Origin: Mesorhizobium sp. B1-1-8
GTDB lineage: Bacteria; Pseudomonadota; Alphaproteobacteria; Rhizobiales; Rhizobiaceae
DNA: 64,000 nucleotides
Assembly (NCBI RefSeq): GCF_006442795.2
Contig: NZ_CP083956.1
Coordinates: forward strand, 496,001 to 560,000
Reading direction: 5' to 3'
Shown: one piece after another, positions 28,480-38,881 of the stretch
Position numbering within the stretch: the first letter of the stretch is position 1
Layout of the letters: the number at the start of each line of letters is the position of its first letter
Made by a program: the position numbers and the translations under genes
Notes under the pieces: model-generated
The model's input: only the letters and a program-made list of their open reading frames with translations
What the model was told of the DNA's origin: nothing
Databases searched by the model: none

Positions 28480-29406
28480 ATGAACTGGATCACCAACTAC
28501 GTCCGCCCGAAGATCAATTCGATGCTCGGCCGGCGCACCGACATGCCGGAAAATTTGTGGATCAAGGATCCCGAGACCGGCGAGATGGTGTTCCACAAGG
28601 ACCTCGAATCCAACCAGTTCGTCATCCCGTCCTCCGGCCATCACATGAAGATTTCGGCCAGGGAGCGGCTGAAATATTTCTTCGACGACGGCAAATACGA
28701 GACGCTGGAAAACCCCAAGGTCGTCCAGGACCCGCTGAAGTTTCGCGACGAGAAGCGCTATATTGATCGGCTGAAAGAGGCCAAGACCAAGACCGGCCTG
28801 GAGGACGCGATCCTTAATGCCGTCGGCACCATCGACGGCCTGCCGGTGGTGGTCACGGTGCAGGATTTCGCCTTCATGGGCGGCTCGCTCGGCATGGCCG
28901 CCGGCGATGCCATCGTGCACGCCTTCGAGGTCGCCCTGCAGCGCAAGCGGCCGCTGATCCTGTTCGCCGCCTCCGGCGGCGCCCGCATGCAGGAGGGCAT
29001 CCTGTCGCTGATGCAATTGCCGCGCACCACGATCGGCGTCGACCGGCTGAAGGAAGCCGGTATTCCCTACATTGTCGTGCTGACCAACCCGACCACCGGC
29101 GGCGTCACCGCGTCTTATGCCATGCTGGGCGACGTCCATATTGCCGAGCCCGGCGCGCTGATCGGCTTTGCCGGCCCGCGCGTCATCGAGCAGACCATCC
29201 GCGAAAAACTGCCCGACGGCTTCCAGCGCGCTGAATATCTGATGCAGCACGGCATGGTCGACATGGTCGTCTCCCGGCTGCAGATGCGCGAGACGATCGC
29301 GCGCTTGCTGAAGATGCTGCTCAAGGTGCCGCAAGAGGAACAGCCGCTCGAGCAGGAGATCCTGCCGCCGGCGATCATCCCCGCGGAAGCGCGGCCGCAG
29401 GCCTGA
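28480..29406 (+). CDS. accD: Acetyl-CoA carboxylase carboxyltransferase subunit beta
   Basis: A 308-residue subunit that, with AccA, transfers the carboxyl group from carboxybiotin-BCCP to acetyl-CoA to make malonyl-Co[14 protein letters not shown] and [16 protein letters not shown] are the crotonase-fold CoA-binding motifs; [16 protein letters not shown] and [12 protein letters not shown] follow as expected. Oddly, the N-terminal segment that in E. coli holds a four-cysteine zinc finger reads [18 protein letters not shown] and [12 protein letters not shown], with no cysteine at all. AGGACAGGAG precedes the ATG at 28480. The trpFBA-accD-folC order is common in alphaproteobacteria. Confidence 0.97.
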   Translation: MNWITNYVRPKINSMLGRRTDMPENLWIKDPETGEMVFHKDLESNQFVIPSSGHHMKISARERLKYFFDDGKYETLENPKVVQDPLKFRDEKRYIDRLKEAKTKTGLEDAILNAVGTIDGLPVVVTVQDFAFMGGSLGMAAGDAIVHAFEVALQRKRPLILFAASGGARMQEGILSLMQLPRTTIGVDRLKEAGIPYIVVLTNPTTGGVTASYAMLGDVHIAEPGALIGFAGPRVIEQTIREKLPDGFQRAEYLMQHGMVDMVVSRLQMRETIARLLKMLLKVPQEEQPLEQEILPPAIIPAEARPQA

Positions 29407-29468
29407 CGCGACACGCTTCGCCGCGAACCGCGATTGCGCCAACCTTCTTGCGCGCCTAGGATTCGGCT

Positions 29469-30794
29469 ATGACCACACTCGCCGCCGACCGCGAAATCGA
29501 ACATTTGATGACGCTCCACCCGAAAGGTTTCGACCTTTCGCTGGACCGCATCACCCGGCTGCTCGAGCGCCTCGGCAATCCGCAGGACCGGCTGCCGCCG
29601 GTCATCCATATCGCCGGCACCAATGGCAAGGGCTCCTGCGCCGCCTTCGCGCGGGCGTTGCTCGAAGCGGCGGGCCACCTCGTCCACGTGCATACGTCCC
29701 CGCACCTGGTGAACTGGCACGAGCGCTACCGGCTGGCGGCCGAGGGTGGCGGCAGGCTGGTCGACGACCAGGTTTTTGCCGACGCCATCGCGCGCGTTGC
29801 CGCCGCCAATCAGGGCCAGAAGATCACCGTTTTCGAGATCCTCACCGCCGTCACCTTCCTGCTGTTTTCCGAGCATCCGGCCGAGGCCGCGATCATCGAG
29901 GTCGGCCTCGGCGGCCGTTTCGATGCCACCAATGTCATCGCCCGCCCGGCGGTTTCGGTGATCATGCCGGTATCGATGGACCACGAAGCCTATCTCGGCG
30001 ACCGTGTCGAGCTGATCGCCGCCGAGAAGGCCGGCATCATGAAGCGCGGCTGCCCGGTGATCATCGGCGCCCAGGAAGGCGAAACAACGCTGCAGGTGCT
30101 GATCGACACGGCCGAGCGGCTGGAATGCCCGACCTTTGTTTACGGCCAGGATTTCCTGGCCTTCGGGGAAAACGGCCGCATGGTCTATCAGGACGAGGAC
30201 GGGCTGATGGATTTGCCGCCGCCGCGCCTGCCCGGGCGCCACCAGTTCGCCAACGCCGCCGCGGCGATCGCCGCGGTCAAGGCGGCTGGCTTCGAGATCG
30301 GCCACCGCGCCGCCGAAAAGGCGATGGTCAACGTCGCCTGGCCGGCCCGCATGCAGAAGTTGACGCAGGGCCGGCTGGTCGAGCTGGCGCCGAAGGGCGC
30401 CGAGATCTGGCTCGACGGGGGTCACAATCCCGGCGCCGGCATCGTTGTCGCCGAGGCGCTGGCCGAGCAGGAAGAGAAGAATCCGCGGCCGCTTATCCTC
30501 ATCTCCGGCATGATCAACACCAAGGACCAGACCGGTTATTTCAGCGCCTTCAAGGGCCTCGCCCGCCATGTCTACACGGTGCCGGTGAGCACCAGCGACG
30601 CCGGCGTGCCCAATGACGAATTGGCGCTGCGCGCCGCCGAGGCCGGCCTGTCGGCCGAGCCGGTCAGTTCCGTCGCCAATGCGCTGATGCTTTTGCGCGA
30701 CACATGGGACGGCCCGGCGCCGCGCATCCTGATCGGCGGCTCGCTCTATTTCGCCGGCGCCGTGCTCGCCGAAAACGGCACGCCGCCGACTTGA
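29469..30794 (+). CDS. folC: Folylpolyglutamate synthase / dihydrofolate synthase
   Basis: A 441-residue Mur-ligase-fold enzyme that adds glutamate to dihydropteroate and folates using ATP. The P-loop is IAGTNGKGSCAAF at about 45-57; PHLVNWHERYRL is the folate-binding loop; EVGLGGRFDATNVI and VSMDHEAYLGD bind ATP and metal; and LDGGHNPGAG marks the C-terminal domain. All are intact. It ends the trp-acc-fol cluster, 62 bases after accD. No terminator with a clear U-tract is seen behind it, and it runs convergently into two small leftward ORFs. Confidence 0.96.
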   Translation: MTTLAADREIEHLMTLHPKGFDLSLDRITRLLERLGNPQDRLPPVIHIAGTNGKGSCAAFARALLEAAGHLVHVHTSPHLVNWHERYRLAAEGGGRLVDDQVFADAIARVAAANQGQKITVFEILTAVTFLLFSEHPAEAAIIEVGLGGRFDATNVIARPAVSVIMPVSMDHEAYLGDRVELIAAEKAGIMKRGCPVIIGAQEGETTLQVLIDTAERLECPTFVYGQDFLAFGENGRMVYQDEDGLMDLPPPRLPGRHQFANAAAAIAAVKAAGFEIGHRAAEKAMVNVAWPARMQKLTQGRLVELAPKGAEIWLDGGHNPGAGIVVAEALAEQEEKNPRPLILISGMINTKDQTGYFSAFKGLARHVYTVPVSTSDAGVPNDELALRAAEAGLSAEPVSSVANALMLLRDTWDGPAPRILIGGSLYFAGAVLAENGTPPT

Positions 30795-30796
30795 TT

Positions 30797-31078
30797 CTAT
30801 GATCTACTTGGTTTCGACGGGTGTCGAAAAAACTGCGCCGGTTCAGATTCCGCTTCGTTCGATTCTAGCGGCAACTCAGGTCCCAAATGAATTTGGCGGC
30901 CTTCGCCGATAATTCTCTCCAGATTGATGTTGGCGCTACTCATTGCCGTGAGGCGAGCGTAAAAGGTTGATGCGGGTTCGCGCCTCGCTCCACGTTTCGA
31001 TTTGGTCATTTCAAAACGCCCTTGAAGAATAATTGACAATCGGCGCCTGCCATCAAGATAGCAGCGATAGCTAGCCAT
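30797..31078 (-). CDS. Hypothetical small basic protein, uncertain
   Basis: A 93-residue frame in AT-richer DNA, starting immediately after the stop of the next ORF (ATG at 31078, TAG at 31079-31081). The sequence is basic early (TKSKRGARREPAS), with ANINLERIIGEGRQIHLG in the middle, and matches no family I know. A shorter version from the internal methionine MTKSKRGA is possible. It ends two bases from the folC stop. The adjacency to its neighbour suggests a real two-gene unit, but base composition differs from surrounding genes. Confidence 0.4.
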   Translation of the reverse strand: MASYRCYLDGRRRLSIILQGRFEMTKSKRGARREPASTFYARLTAMSSANINLERIIGEGRQIHLGPELPLESNEAESEPAQFFRHPSKPSRS

Positions 31079-31342
31079 CTAGGGCCTGATCTCGTCGCCG
31101 CCCGCATATCTCGGCATGTCTGCTACGGCGGCCTCGAAAGCTTCGCGTATTTCTGTTTGGCTAAAGTAGCGATCCCATAATTCGGTCATCAGGTAATTCA
31201 TGGCATGAGGTAGCAAGGGCAGGTCAGGCCAAGGATTGCTGTCGTGCAGCTCACGTAAAGCGACACCAAAATTGTAGACGGTCGCCGAAAACCGCAACTG
31301 CCATGCGTCGTTTGGGTCATTGGGATCTAATGGAGTGCTCAT
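31079..31342 (-). CDS. Hypothetical small acidic protein
   Basis: An 87-residue protein: LDPNDPNDAWQLRFSATVYN, then NPWPDLPLLPHAMNYLMTEL and a last helix QTEIREAFEAAVADMPRYAG. Sequence complexity looks like a folded, mostly helical protein, and no family is recognised. DNA here is clearly lower in GC than the flanking folC and thioredoxin genes, suggesting separate acquisition. It directly precedes the basic ORF at 30797-31078, so the two form an acidic-basic pair with no spacing, an arrangement seen among toxin-antitoxin or effector-immunity genes, although nothing else supports that here. Confidence 0.5.
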   Translation of the reverse strand: MSTPLDPNDPNDAWQLRFSATVYNFGVALRELHDSNPWPDLPLLPHAMNYLMTELWDRYFSQTEIREAFEAAVADMPRYAGGDEIRP

Positions 31343-31443
31343 GCCGCATATTCAGCAGCATTTCTCGTTTCCGCGCAATCGGGCCTTAGGCAATCGGTCT
31401 AAATTTCAACTGGCCCACTACAGTGGCCGCCCTGCCTTGACGA

Positions 31444-31725
31444 CTACTTCAGCTCGATCTCGATAAAAGCATATTCGCCGTCATTGGCGTTGATAACGTC
31501 GTGCTCGACACCCTCTTTGCGGAAATAGGGCGCGCCCTGCTTCATCTCGGCGAAGGATTCGCCGTCCTTGGTCAGCAGCTTCAGCCTGCCGTCCATCAGC
31601 GGCACGACGACATAGTCGTGGCCATGGCGGTGCCAGCCTGTGTTGGCGCCCGGCGCGAAACGGTATTCGGTGACGATGACGCGCTCATTGTCGACGTGAA
31701 CTGTGGCCTTGGCGGTTCCGGTCAT
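31444..31725 (-). CDS. Small single-domain cupin
   Basis: A 93-residue cupin. GANTGWHRHGHDYVVVPLMDG at about 25-45 holds the motif 1 metal histidines (HRHGHDY), and VEHDVINANDGEYAFIEIEL at the end corresponds to motif 2, with one histidine. Such small cupins bind a metal and act as isomerases, dioxygenases or simple binding proteins; no substrate can be assigned. GGGAAAGGGAG stands before the ATG at 31725. It follows trxA across a terminator, so it is probably expressed separately. Confidence 0.8.
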   Translation of the reverse strand: MTGTAKATVHVDNERVIVTEYRFAPGANTGWHRHGHDYVVVPLMDGRLKLLTKDGESFAEMKQGAPYFRKEGVEHDVINANDGEYAFIEIELK

Positions 31726-31798
31726 GGCGCTCTCCCTTTCCCTGAACAGAGGACATGGAGTGCCCGCAGGCGAGGGCCACAGCGCCACAAGCCATGGC

Positions 31799-31833
31799 GC
31801 CAAAGAAAAGCCCGGCGCGACGGCCGGGCTTCT
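31799..31833 (-). terminator. Rho-independent terminator of trxA
   Basis: AAGCCCGGC (31808-31816) pairs with GCCGGGCTT (31823-31831) around a six-base loop. On the minus strand TTCTTTG follows. It lies about 25 bases after the trxA stop. Confidence 0.85.
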
Positions 31834-31854
31834 CGTTCAAATTTTGCGATTGGC

Positions 31855-32178
31855 TCAGGCGAGGCTGCCATTGATCCAGTGCGATAGCGCGGTCTTCGGC
31901 GCCGCACCGATCTTGATATCGGCCATTTCGCCTCCCTTGAAGATCATCAGCGTCGGGATCGAGCGTACGCCATACTGCACGGCAAGCTCCGGATTCTCGT
32001 CGATGTTGAGCTTGGCGATCTTGACCTTGCCGTCGAGTTCCTTGGCGATGTCTTCCAGCGCCGGGCCGATCATCTTGCACGGGCCGCACCATTCGGCCCA
32101 GAAATCCACCACGACCGGCTCCTTGGCGTTGAGCACATCGGCCTGGAAATTGCTCTTGTCGACCTTGACGGTGGCCAT
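31855..32178 (-). CDS. trxA: Thioredoxin 1
   Basis: A 107-residue thioredoxin, the general cytoplasmic disulfide reductant. The active site [10 protein letters not shown] has Cys31 and Cys34, followed by the cis-proline loop [28 protein letters not shown] is also characteristic. The ATG at 32178 follows AAAGGATT, while the longer frame to 32256 has no homology and overlaps the addA end. trxA lies 74 bases downstream of addA, an association widely conserved in alphaproteobacteria, and ends at a strong terminator. Confidence 0.97.
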   Translation of the reverse strand: MATVKVDKSNFQADVLNAKEPVVVDFWAEWCGPCKMIGPALEDIAKELDGKVKIAKLNIDENPELAVQYGVRSIPTLMIFKGGEMADIKIGAAPKTALSHWINGSLA

Positions 32179-32252
32179 GCTGAAATCCTTTCGAAAACTC
32201 GGGTTGCACCAAATGTGGTGGTCGTGGCGGCGATCTTCAAGCAGTTCTTGTG

Positions 32253-35200
32253 TCACGCCCTCGTGAGTCGGGCAAGGGCGTCATCCATGGCCGCGGCCGG
32301 CAGCTCGATCAGCCGCGGCGCCTCGGTGAACAGCAGCGCCGCCGAAACCTCGCGGCCTGGATAGAGCGGCTTGAGCAGCGCGCGGTAGAACGCAAGCTGC
32401 AGGACATAGGCCTGCGGCACTTCCGTCAGGCTTTTGGGCGCCGGCCGGTTGGTCTTGTAGTCGATGATCGAAACCTTTTCAGGAGTGACCGCCAGCCGGT
32501 CGATCTTGCCGGAGATCGAGCGTAGTTTTCCCTTCACTTCGAGGCTGCCCATGATGGCGACCTCGGCCCGCGACGAGGGCGAGAACAGCGCGCTGAAACG
32601 ACTGTCGGCAAGGATCGAAAGCACCGCCGCCAAGGCCTTCTCCCGCTCGGCCTCGGGCCAGTCCGCGCCGGCGCGCGCCAGATAGCGCTCCGCTGCAGCC
32701 TCACACTCGCCTTCGCCGACCGAAGGCAGCATCTGCAGCAGCTTGTGCAGCGCCAGTCCGCGTTTTACGGCAAAGCCTGGCTCGGCCTCGGCGTCGAGCA
32801 CCGGTGAGCGCGTGTCGGGCAAGGCTTGCGTCGTCTCGTCGATCAAGGCCGATGCGCCGGAGGGCGACAGCGGTCGCGGCAGCTCCTCATAAGGCGGCAG
32901 CGGCCGGAACAGGGTTTCCGGCAACGGCGCTACAGGCTCGGCCGTGCTCTCCGCCTCGCCCGCCGTCAGGGCGACAGGCGGCAGCCTGGTCGTATGGAAG
33001 CGATGCACCGCGACCTCGCTTGTCGCCGGGTGCAGCCGCTCGGCGCTTTCCGGCGCACCCAGCAGCGCCCGGCTGACGATCGAATGCCAGGTGCCGGGGC
33101 TCGGCGCCCGCTTGCCGTGATAGCCGCAGACGATCAGCCGGTCCTCGGCGCGCGTCATGCCGACATAGAGCAGCCGCCGGTATTCGTCGTCGGCAAGTTC
33201 GCGCGCCCGCACTGACGCCGACCGCGAAACGCCATTGGCGATGTCGCTGGCCGAACGCCACAGATAGCCCTTGCCCTTCCAGTGCCGGCCGGAGCTCTCA
33301 AAGGCCATCAATCGCGGCAGATGCTGATCGCTGAACGGTGCCGAGCCGCCATCGACCAGGAACACGACTGGCGCTTCCAGGCCCTTGGCGGCGTGCACGG
33401 TCATCACCCGGACCTCGTCGCGGGTCTGATCCATTTCTCGCTTGATCTCTGGACCGCTGTCTTCCAGCGTCGAAAGAAACGATTCCAGCCCCGGCAGGCC
33501 GGTCCGTTCCTCGGCCAGGCAAAAACTCAGGAATTCGTCGAGGATGTCGCCCGCTTCCGGCCCTAGCCGCGCCGTCATCTTGCGGCGCAGGCCGTCGCGC
33601 GCCAGCGCGGCGGCATAGAATTCGAACACCGGCTCGAACGCCGCCTCGGTCGCCCAGGTGTCGAGTCGGCTAACGATGGCGGCCAACGCCTCGTCGCCAA
33701 TTGCATGCTGTCGAAGCGAGGCGATCAGCGATTGACCGGTTGGCCGATCGCCGGCGAGCGCCAGCAATGTCTCTTCGGAAACATCGAAGATCGGGCTGCG
33801 CAGCACGGCGGCCAGCGACAGGTCGTCTTCCGGCTGGATCAAAAAGTGACCGAGCGCGATCAGGTCCTGCACCGCGATATGGCCGGGCAGGCTGAGCCTG
33901 TCGGCGCCGGCGACCGGGATCTGACGGTTCTTCAGGCTACGCGACAGCGCGTGAACAAAACGGTCGCGCTTGCGCACCAGCACCAGGATGTCGCCGGCCG
34001 TCACCTTGCGGCCCTTGCCTTCGATCATCTCGCCATTCTTTAGCCAGCCCTGAATGGTCGCGGCAACATGCTCGGCGACGCGCACCGCCGGCGCGCTGGC
34101 ATGGTTGACCGGCAAGGTCCAGTCGTCGGGCTCCTCGACCATTTCGGCGCCGATCGAAGGCCACACTTCGACATAGCCCGGCGCATCGATGCGGATCGCC
34201 TTATGGGTCAGCGGATCGGGATCGTGGCTGATGCCGCGCCGCACCCCCGGTTCGGCAAAGACGCGGTCGACGGCGGCAAGCACGTCGTCGCTGGAGCGGA
34301 ACGACCAGGTGAGCTTCAGATCGGCGAACGAGGCTTCCGCGTCGCGCACGCGCGCGGCAAACAGAAGCCGGCTTTCGGCAAAGGAATCCGGCGCCGCGCC
34401 CTGGAAGGAATAGATCGACTGTTTCTCATCGCCGACGGCAAACACCGTGCGCCGGACCGCCTCCCGCTGGCCGAGCCCGGCAAAGAACTCTTCCGTCAGC
34501 TTCTTCACCACCTCCCACTGGTCGGGGCTGGTGTCCTGCGCCTCGTCGAGCAGGATATGGTCGATGCCCTGGTCGAGCTTGTACTGCACCCACGGCCCGG
34601 CATCCGGCCGCGACAACAGGCTGACGGTGCGGGTGATCAGGTCGTTGAAGTCGAGAAAGCCCCGCCCGCGCTTCAGCTGCTCGTAGCGGGCGATCAGCCA
34701 GCCGGCGACATTCAACGCCGCCGCCGTGCCTTCGAGCATCCGGAACAGCGCCAGCCGGTCCGACACATCAAGGATCGCCTTGGCCGCCGCCAGATAGCGC
34801 TCCGGCAGGTCGGGCAGGCGGTCGACCAGCGCCTTCCTGAAGATCTTGGGCGGATCGTACGGGTCGCCGTCCGAGCGCAGGAACGCCTTGGCGAGCAGCC
34901 GCAGCCGCCGGATCGGATCGGCTTCGGCAAAGGCGCTTTGTGCGTAAGGCAGCACGTTGTTCAAAACCTGCTTCGCGTCGGCGGCCTCCGCGGCGCGGGC
35001 GAATTCGGCAAACTGGCCAGGCGAAAAACCGGGCAGGGGCCAGATGGAAGCGGCAATATCGTCGGCATTCTGTCCGGGCCGGAAGTCGAATTCGGCGAAC
35101 AGCGGCTGGAAATCCCGGTCCTTGCCGAATTTGGCGATGAAGGCGCGCAGGTCGTCGCGCTTGCCGACGATCTCGGCAAGCAGCGTGTCGAGGCCGAATT

Positions 35201-35765
35201 CGCCGCCGCGCTCCAGCACCATGGCGAAGGCCTCCGCCAGGCCTTCGACACCGGCGCCGGCGCCCGAGATCATGTCGCGGCGGGCGTCGGCGAACAGCGA
35301 GGCTTCCATCTGCGGGTCGAGCATCTCGAAATGCGCTGGGATGTTGGCTTCGAGCGGGAACTGGTGCAGCACCGATTCGCAGAAAGCGTGGATGGTCTGG
35401 ATTTTTAAGCCGCCCGGCGTCTCCAGTGCTTCGGCAAACAATCGCCGGGCGCGGCGCATGGTATCGCGGTCGGCACTGCGGCCGTCGAGCGCCGCAATCT
35501 TCACTGCAAGTTCGGCATCAGGCAGGACTGTCCATTCCGACAGGGTCGAAAACACCCGGTTCGACATGTTGGCGGCGGCCGCTCGCGTATAGGTCAGGCA
35601 TAGGATTCTCGACGGATCGGTGCCGTTGAGCAAAAGCCGGATGACGCGCTGCGCCAGCACATGCGTCTTGCCCGATCCGGCATTGGCCGAGACCCAGGCG
35701 GAATTTTGCGGATCGGAGGCGCGCCCCTGGCTGGCCGCGGTGTCGGCGGGGATCGGATATCTCAT
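32253..35765 (-). CDS. addA: AddA helicase-nuclease subunit of the double-strand break repair enzyme
   Basis: An 1170-residue UvrD/Rep-type helicase with a C-terminal RecB-like nuclease. Walker A is [14 protein letters not shown] at about 28-41; [37 protein letters not shown] and [15 protein letters not shown] follow as superfamily 1 motifs. The nuclease domain holds [12 protein letters not shown], where the aspartate and lysine are catalytic. With AddB it resects DNA ends and loads RecA. The ATG at 35765 overlaps the addB stop by four bases (35762-35765), fixing the start; a longer frame is unsupported. Confidence 0.95.
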   Translation of the reverse strand: MRYPIPADTAASQGRASDPQNSAWVSANAGSGKTHVLAQRVIRLLLNGTDPSRILCLTYTRAAAANMSNRVFSTLSEWTVLPDAELAVKIAALDGRSADRDTMRRARRLFAEALETPGGLKIQTIHAFCESVLHQFPLEANIPAHFEMLDPQMEASLFADARRDMISGAGAGVEGLAEAFAMVLERGGEFGLDTLLAEIVGKRDDLRAFIAKFGKDRDFQPLFAEFDFRPGQNADDIAASIWPLPGFSPGQFAEFARAAEAADAKQVLNNVLPYAQSAFAEADPIRRLRLLAKAFLRSDGDPYDPPKIFRKALVDRLPDLPERYLAAAKAILDVSDRLALFRMLEGTAAALNVAGWLIARYEQLKRGRGFLDFNDLITRTVSLLSRPDAGPWVQYKLDQGIDHILLDEAQDTSPDQWEVVKKLTEEFFAGLGQREAVRRTVFAVGDEKQSIYSFQGAAPDSFAESRLLFAARVRDAEASFADLKLTWSFRSSDDVLAAVDRVFAEPGVRRGISHDPDPLTHKAIRIDAPGYVEVWPSIGAEMVEEPDDWTLPVNHASAPAVRVAEHVAATIQGWLKNGEMIEGKGRKVTAGDILVLVRKRDRFVHALSRSLKNRQIPVAGADRLSLPGHIAVQDLIALGHFLIQPEDDLSLAAVLRSPIFDVSEETLLALAGDRPTGQSLIASLRQHAIGDEALAAIVSRLDTWATEAAFEPVFEFYAAALARDGLRRKMTARLGPEAGDILDEFLSFCLAEERTGLPGLESFLSTLEDSGPEIKREMDQTRDEVRVMTVHAAKGLEAPVVFLVDGGSAPFSDQHLPRLMAFESSGRHWKGKGYLWRSASDIANGVSRSASVRARELADDEYRRLLYVGMTRAEDRLIVCGYHGKRAPSPGTWHSIVSRALLGAPESAERLHPATSEVAVHRFHTTRLPPVALTAGEAESTAEPVAPLPETLFRPLPPYEELPRPLSPSGASALIDETTQALPDTRSPVLDAEAEPGFAVKRGLALHKLLQMLPSVGEGECEAAAERYLARAGADWPEAEREKALAAVLSILADSRFSALFSPSSRAEVAIMGSLEVKGKLRSISGKIDRLAVTPEKVSIIDYKTNRPAPKSLTEVPQAYVLQLAFYRALLKPLYPGREVSAALLFTEAPRLIELPAAAMDDALARLTRA

Positions 35766-38700
35766 CCCTCCGCCTCGTCCTCGCTGGCGCCGCCGGCCGA
35801 CCATTCGAGCACGCGGGCGAGATGATCGTAGTCGCCATCGGCATCGCCTTCGCGGAACGGCAGCGCCCGCGACAGATAGCCGGTCGTCGGATCGGCATAG
35901 TAAAGCAGCAGCTTTTCGAGCCTTGCCCAGGCCTCTTCGGCCAGGTCGTTGGCCGTCCTTTGTTTGCGGTTGTATTCGAGGATCGATTCCTCAAAAACCT
36001 CGCCATTCGCCTTCAGCCGCACGAAGGCCAGCTGTGAAGGCTCGCGTATGCCGAGGTCCTTGAAGGCGCCGCGCCGCAGCAGCGCGCCTTCAAGCGCCAG
36101 CTGCGGTGCCAGCAGCGTGTGTGCCTGCGCCTTCGACGGCGAGGAGCCGGTCTTGTAGTCGAGAATGTCGGCCATGCCGCCGGCCAGCAGGTCGACGCGG
36201 TCGGCATAGCCGGAAAGCGTCACGCCGGTGCGGCCGACGACGGTCTTTTCGGCGCGTTCCTCCGCATGGCGCCTGGCGACCGCCTCGGCGCGGGTAAGCT
36301 CCCATTCGATGATGCTGGCGGCGAGCTTTTCGAAGCGCGGCCACCACACCGCCTCTATGTCGGGCGGCAGTGCCGCCTCTGCGAAACAGGCCCGGCCGGC
36401 GTCGATAAGGCTGGCCAGGGCCCCGGGCGCGCGCGGATCCTCCACCCGCCGCGAGAACAGGTGCAGGATGGCGTGGAACAGCGTGCCGCGCTCGGCCGCA
36501 CCGGGATCGCGGATCACCGGATCGAGCGGCACCAGGCCAAGGATGCGCCTGGCATAGACCGCATAGGGGTCGCGGCGCAGCGTCTCGATCTCCGTCACCG
36601 AGAAATGCTGTGGCCTGAGCCGCAGCGGCGGCTTGGGCTGCGGCCGCGCCGCGAAGGCCTGCCTGTCACCGGCATCGAGTGCGCGCGCCCAGGCAAGCAG
36701 CTTATCGCCGCGCCGGCGGGATGCCGCCATCTGGTCCTTGCCGATGAAGGTGAGGATGCGCTGCAGCCAGCGCGACGGCACCGCCGGCGCATCACCGGAG
36801 CGGGCCGCGCGCGTCAGCACCACCTCTTTCGTGCCCATCGCCATCTGGAAATCATGTGCGGCAAGGCCGATGCGGCGTTCCGGCGGCTCAAGGTCGATGC
36901 CGGTCTTCATCAGCCGCGACATGAACCGGTCGCTCTCGGGCTTTCGCGGCCACACGCCCTCGTTGAGACCGCCGATGACCAGCGTGTCGACGCTTTGCAG
37001 CCGCGCTTCCAGCGCGCCCCAGATGGCGATGTTGCGATCGGTGCCTTGCGCCGGCTTGACCGTTTCCGGCGTGATCATCGCCTCCATGACGTCGGGCCAT
37101 TCGTCGGCGGCGAAGGTGAAGGGCGAGGAGGCGGCGACCAGCCCGCGCAACAGCTCGGCAAGCTTTTCGCCGGCATCGCCCGCATAGATGTCCGTGACGC
37201 TGCCATCCGCCGCGCAGCCGAGATTTTCGAGCATCATGACGCTGGCGCGCGTCAGCGTCGCGATATCGGCGTCCGCCTCGCCGCGCATGGTGGTGAGCGG
37301 GAAGAGCGCGGTGGATAGACGGCTAAGCAAATCCCGCGCCTGTTCGATACCGCGCACGCTGAGGCGCGGAAACCAGAACGGCTGACGCCTGTCGCCACTG
37401 AGACCGGAAAGGCGCGCCTCGAAGAGATCGCCGAGCGAGACGACGTCGGGCCGGCCGGTGCCGCCGCGCAGCGCTACCAGTTCGACCAGCTCGGCGGCCC
37501 TGCGCACCCTCGCCCGTTCGAGACCAAGGCTCAACAGCGGGTGCTTCAGAAGCGATAGAAGGCCGACCGGGTCGCCCGGCCGGAACGCCGCCTGCAGCCC
37601 CAGCCTCAGCAGGCCGGCCGCCGGCGTGTTGGCAAGCGGCGTACCGCCGGAATCGTCGGCGACGACCCCGAAGCGCAGCAGCTCGGCCGAAACACGCCGC
37701 GCCAGCGCACGGTCGCCGGTGACCAGCGCCGCCCGCTTGCCCGGCGCCTCGACCGCGCGCTTCAGCGCAATGGCGATCGCCACTGCTTCGTCACGCTCGT
37801 TGGCGGCCTCGACCAATGTCACCCCGGCCAGCGCCTGTTCCACCTCGGTTGCGGCGAAGCGCGACCGCGTCCCGGTCCACAGTTCGGTGGTTTCTGCAGG
37901 CCGCAGCGCCTCGCCGACGAGAGCCGCGCGGATCACAAGCGCCGGCGCTGCCGCGATGATCTCCTCGACGTCCCGACGCGGCACGCCGATGCCGCCGATC
38001 AGCTTCGCCAGGCCGTATTGCGGATGGCCGAGTGTCGCCGGCCGCGCGCCGGGCGCCGAGATTGCCGCGAAGGAGTGGTCGTCCAGCTCTCGGTCGAGAC
38101 CGGGCAGCACGACGGCGCCGTTGGGCAGGCCGGCGATCACCGCCAGCAGTTCGGCCGTAGCCGGAATGGAGCCGGTCGAGCCGGCGGCGATCACCGGGCC
38201 GGCGGGCGGGTTGCGCTTCAGCCGCGCCGCCTCCAGCCGGATCAGCGCGCTGCGATGCGCGGCGGGATTGGAGCGGTTGCGCTCCTTGAGCAGCTCCGGC
38301 CAATTGTCGGTGACGATGCCGAGGAAATCGAGCGTCACCTGCCACCAGCCGGCGAGGTTGCCGGTAACCAGCGTCGCGAGCTTGGCCCAATCGGTGCCTT
38401 CGGTCTCGATCTCATCCATCAGCCGGGCAAGGTCGCGCGCCAGCCAGATGGCATCGGCAGCCGAGGTCGGCACGACGAATTCTTCGTTGAACCGCTCCCT
38501 GACGTGCTGGGGGAGGGTTTCCTTCCAGGCGCGCACCAGCGGCGCCAGCAGCAGAAGACGCTCCTGTGCCGCGATCGGCGGCGCCAGGTCGATTGCCGGC
38601 GACGCCTCGGCATCGAAGGCCGCCTCGTCCTCGTCGAATTCGCCGAGCGGCCGCACTGTCGGCAGGATGGCCGAGCGTTTACCGAGGATGTCGACGAAGG

Positions 38701-38881
38701 CGCCGCGCAGCGCTTTTGCAGCGCGCCGTGTCGGCACGTAGATGGTGGCATCGGTGAGCGCCAGCGGGTCGCCATCGAAGCGGAAGCCGGGGATGAGCCG
38801 GCCGTCGAGCAAGGCCTCCGCCAGCGTCGGCAGGAACGGCGCTCCGGACGGGATGGAAAAGACGCGGCGCGAGCCGCTCAT
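35762..38881 (-). CDS. addB: AddB subunit of the double-strand break repair enzyme
   Basis: A 1039-residue partner of AddA, of the alphaproteobacterial AddB type. The N-terminal part has an inactive helicase fold (TIYVPTRRAAKALRGAF) and the C-terminal part a RecB-family nuclease with GTLFHAILHLFSRR and DILDYKTGSSPSKAQ, catalytic aspartate and lysine intact. In Bacillus AddB four cysteines around the nuclease hold an iron-sulfur cluster; only scattered cysteines are seen here, so the cluster is probably absent. It overlaps murU at the start (38878-38881) and addA at the end by four bases each. Confidence 0.93.
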   Translation of the reverse strand: MSGSRRVFSIPSGAPFLPTLAEALLDGRLIPGFRFDGDPLALTDATIYVPTRRAAKALRGAFVDILGKRSAILPTVRPLGEFDEDEAAFDAEASPAIDLAPPIAAQERLLLLAPLVRAWKETLPQHVRERFNEEFVVPTSAADAIWLARDLARLMDEIETEGTDWAKLATLVTGNLAGWWQVTLDFLGIVTDNWPELLKERNRSNPAAHRSALIRLEAARLKRNPPAGPVIAAGSTGSIPATAELLAVIAGLPNGAVVLPGLDRELDDHSFAAISAPGARPATLGHPQYGLAKLIGGIGVPRRDVEEIIAAAPALVIRAALVGEALRPAETTELWTGTRSRFAATEVEQALAGVTLVEAANERDEAVAIAIALKRAVEAPGKRAALVTGDRALARRVSAELLRFGVVADDSGGTPLANTPAAGLLRLGLQAAFRPGDPVGLLSLLKHPLLSLGLERARVRRAAELVELVALRGGTGRPDVVSLGDLFEARLSGLSGDRRQPFWFPRLSVRGIEQARDLLSRLSTALFPLTTMRGEADADIATLTRASVMMLENLGCAADGSVTDIYAGDAGEKLAELLRGLVAASSPFTFAADEWPDVMEAMITPETVKPAQGTDRNIAIWGALEARLQSVDTLVIGGLNEGVWPRKPESDRFMSRLMKTGIDLEPPERRIGLAAHDFQMAMGTKEVVLTRAARSGDAPAVPSRWLQRILTFIGKDQMAASRRRGDKLLAWARALDAGDRQAFAARPQPKPPLRLRPQHFSVTEIETLRRDPYAVYARRILGLVPLDPVIRDPGAAERGTLFHAILHLFSRRVEDPRAPGALASLIDAGRACFAEAALPPDIEAVWWPRFEKLAASIIEWELTRAEAVARRHAEERAEKTVVGRTGVTLSGYADRVDLLAGGMADILDYKTGSSPSKAQAHTLLAPQLALEGALLRRGAFKDLGIREPSQLAFVRLKANGEVFEESILEYNRKQRTANDLAEEAWARLEKLLLYYADPTTGYLSRALPFREGDADGDYDHLARVLEWSAGGASEDEAEG

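Noticed and set aside
34068..35408. A 446-codon plus-strand frame, with similar ones opposite addB, divL, ahcY and chvG
   Set aside because: All are antisense shadows of genes with clear family motifs and show no domain of their own.
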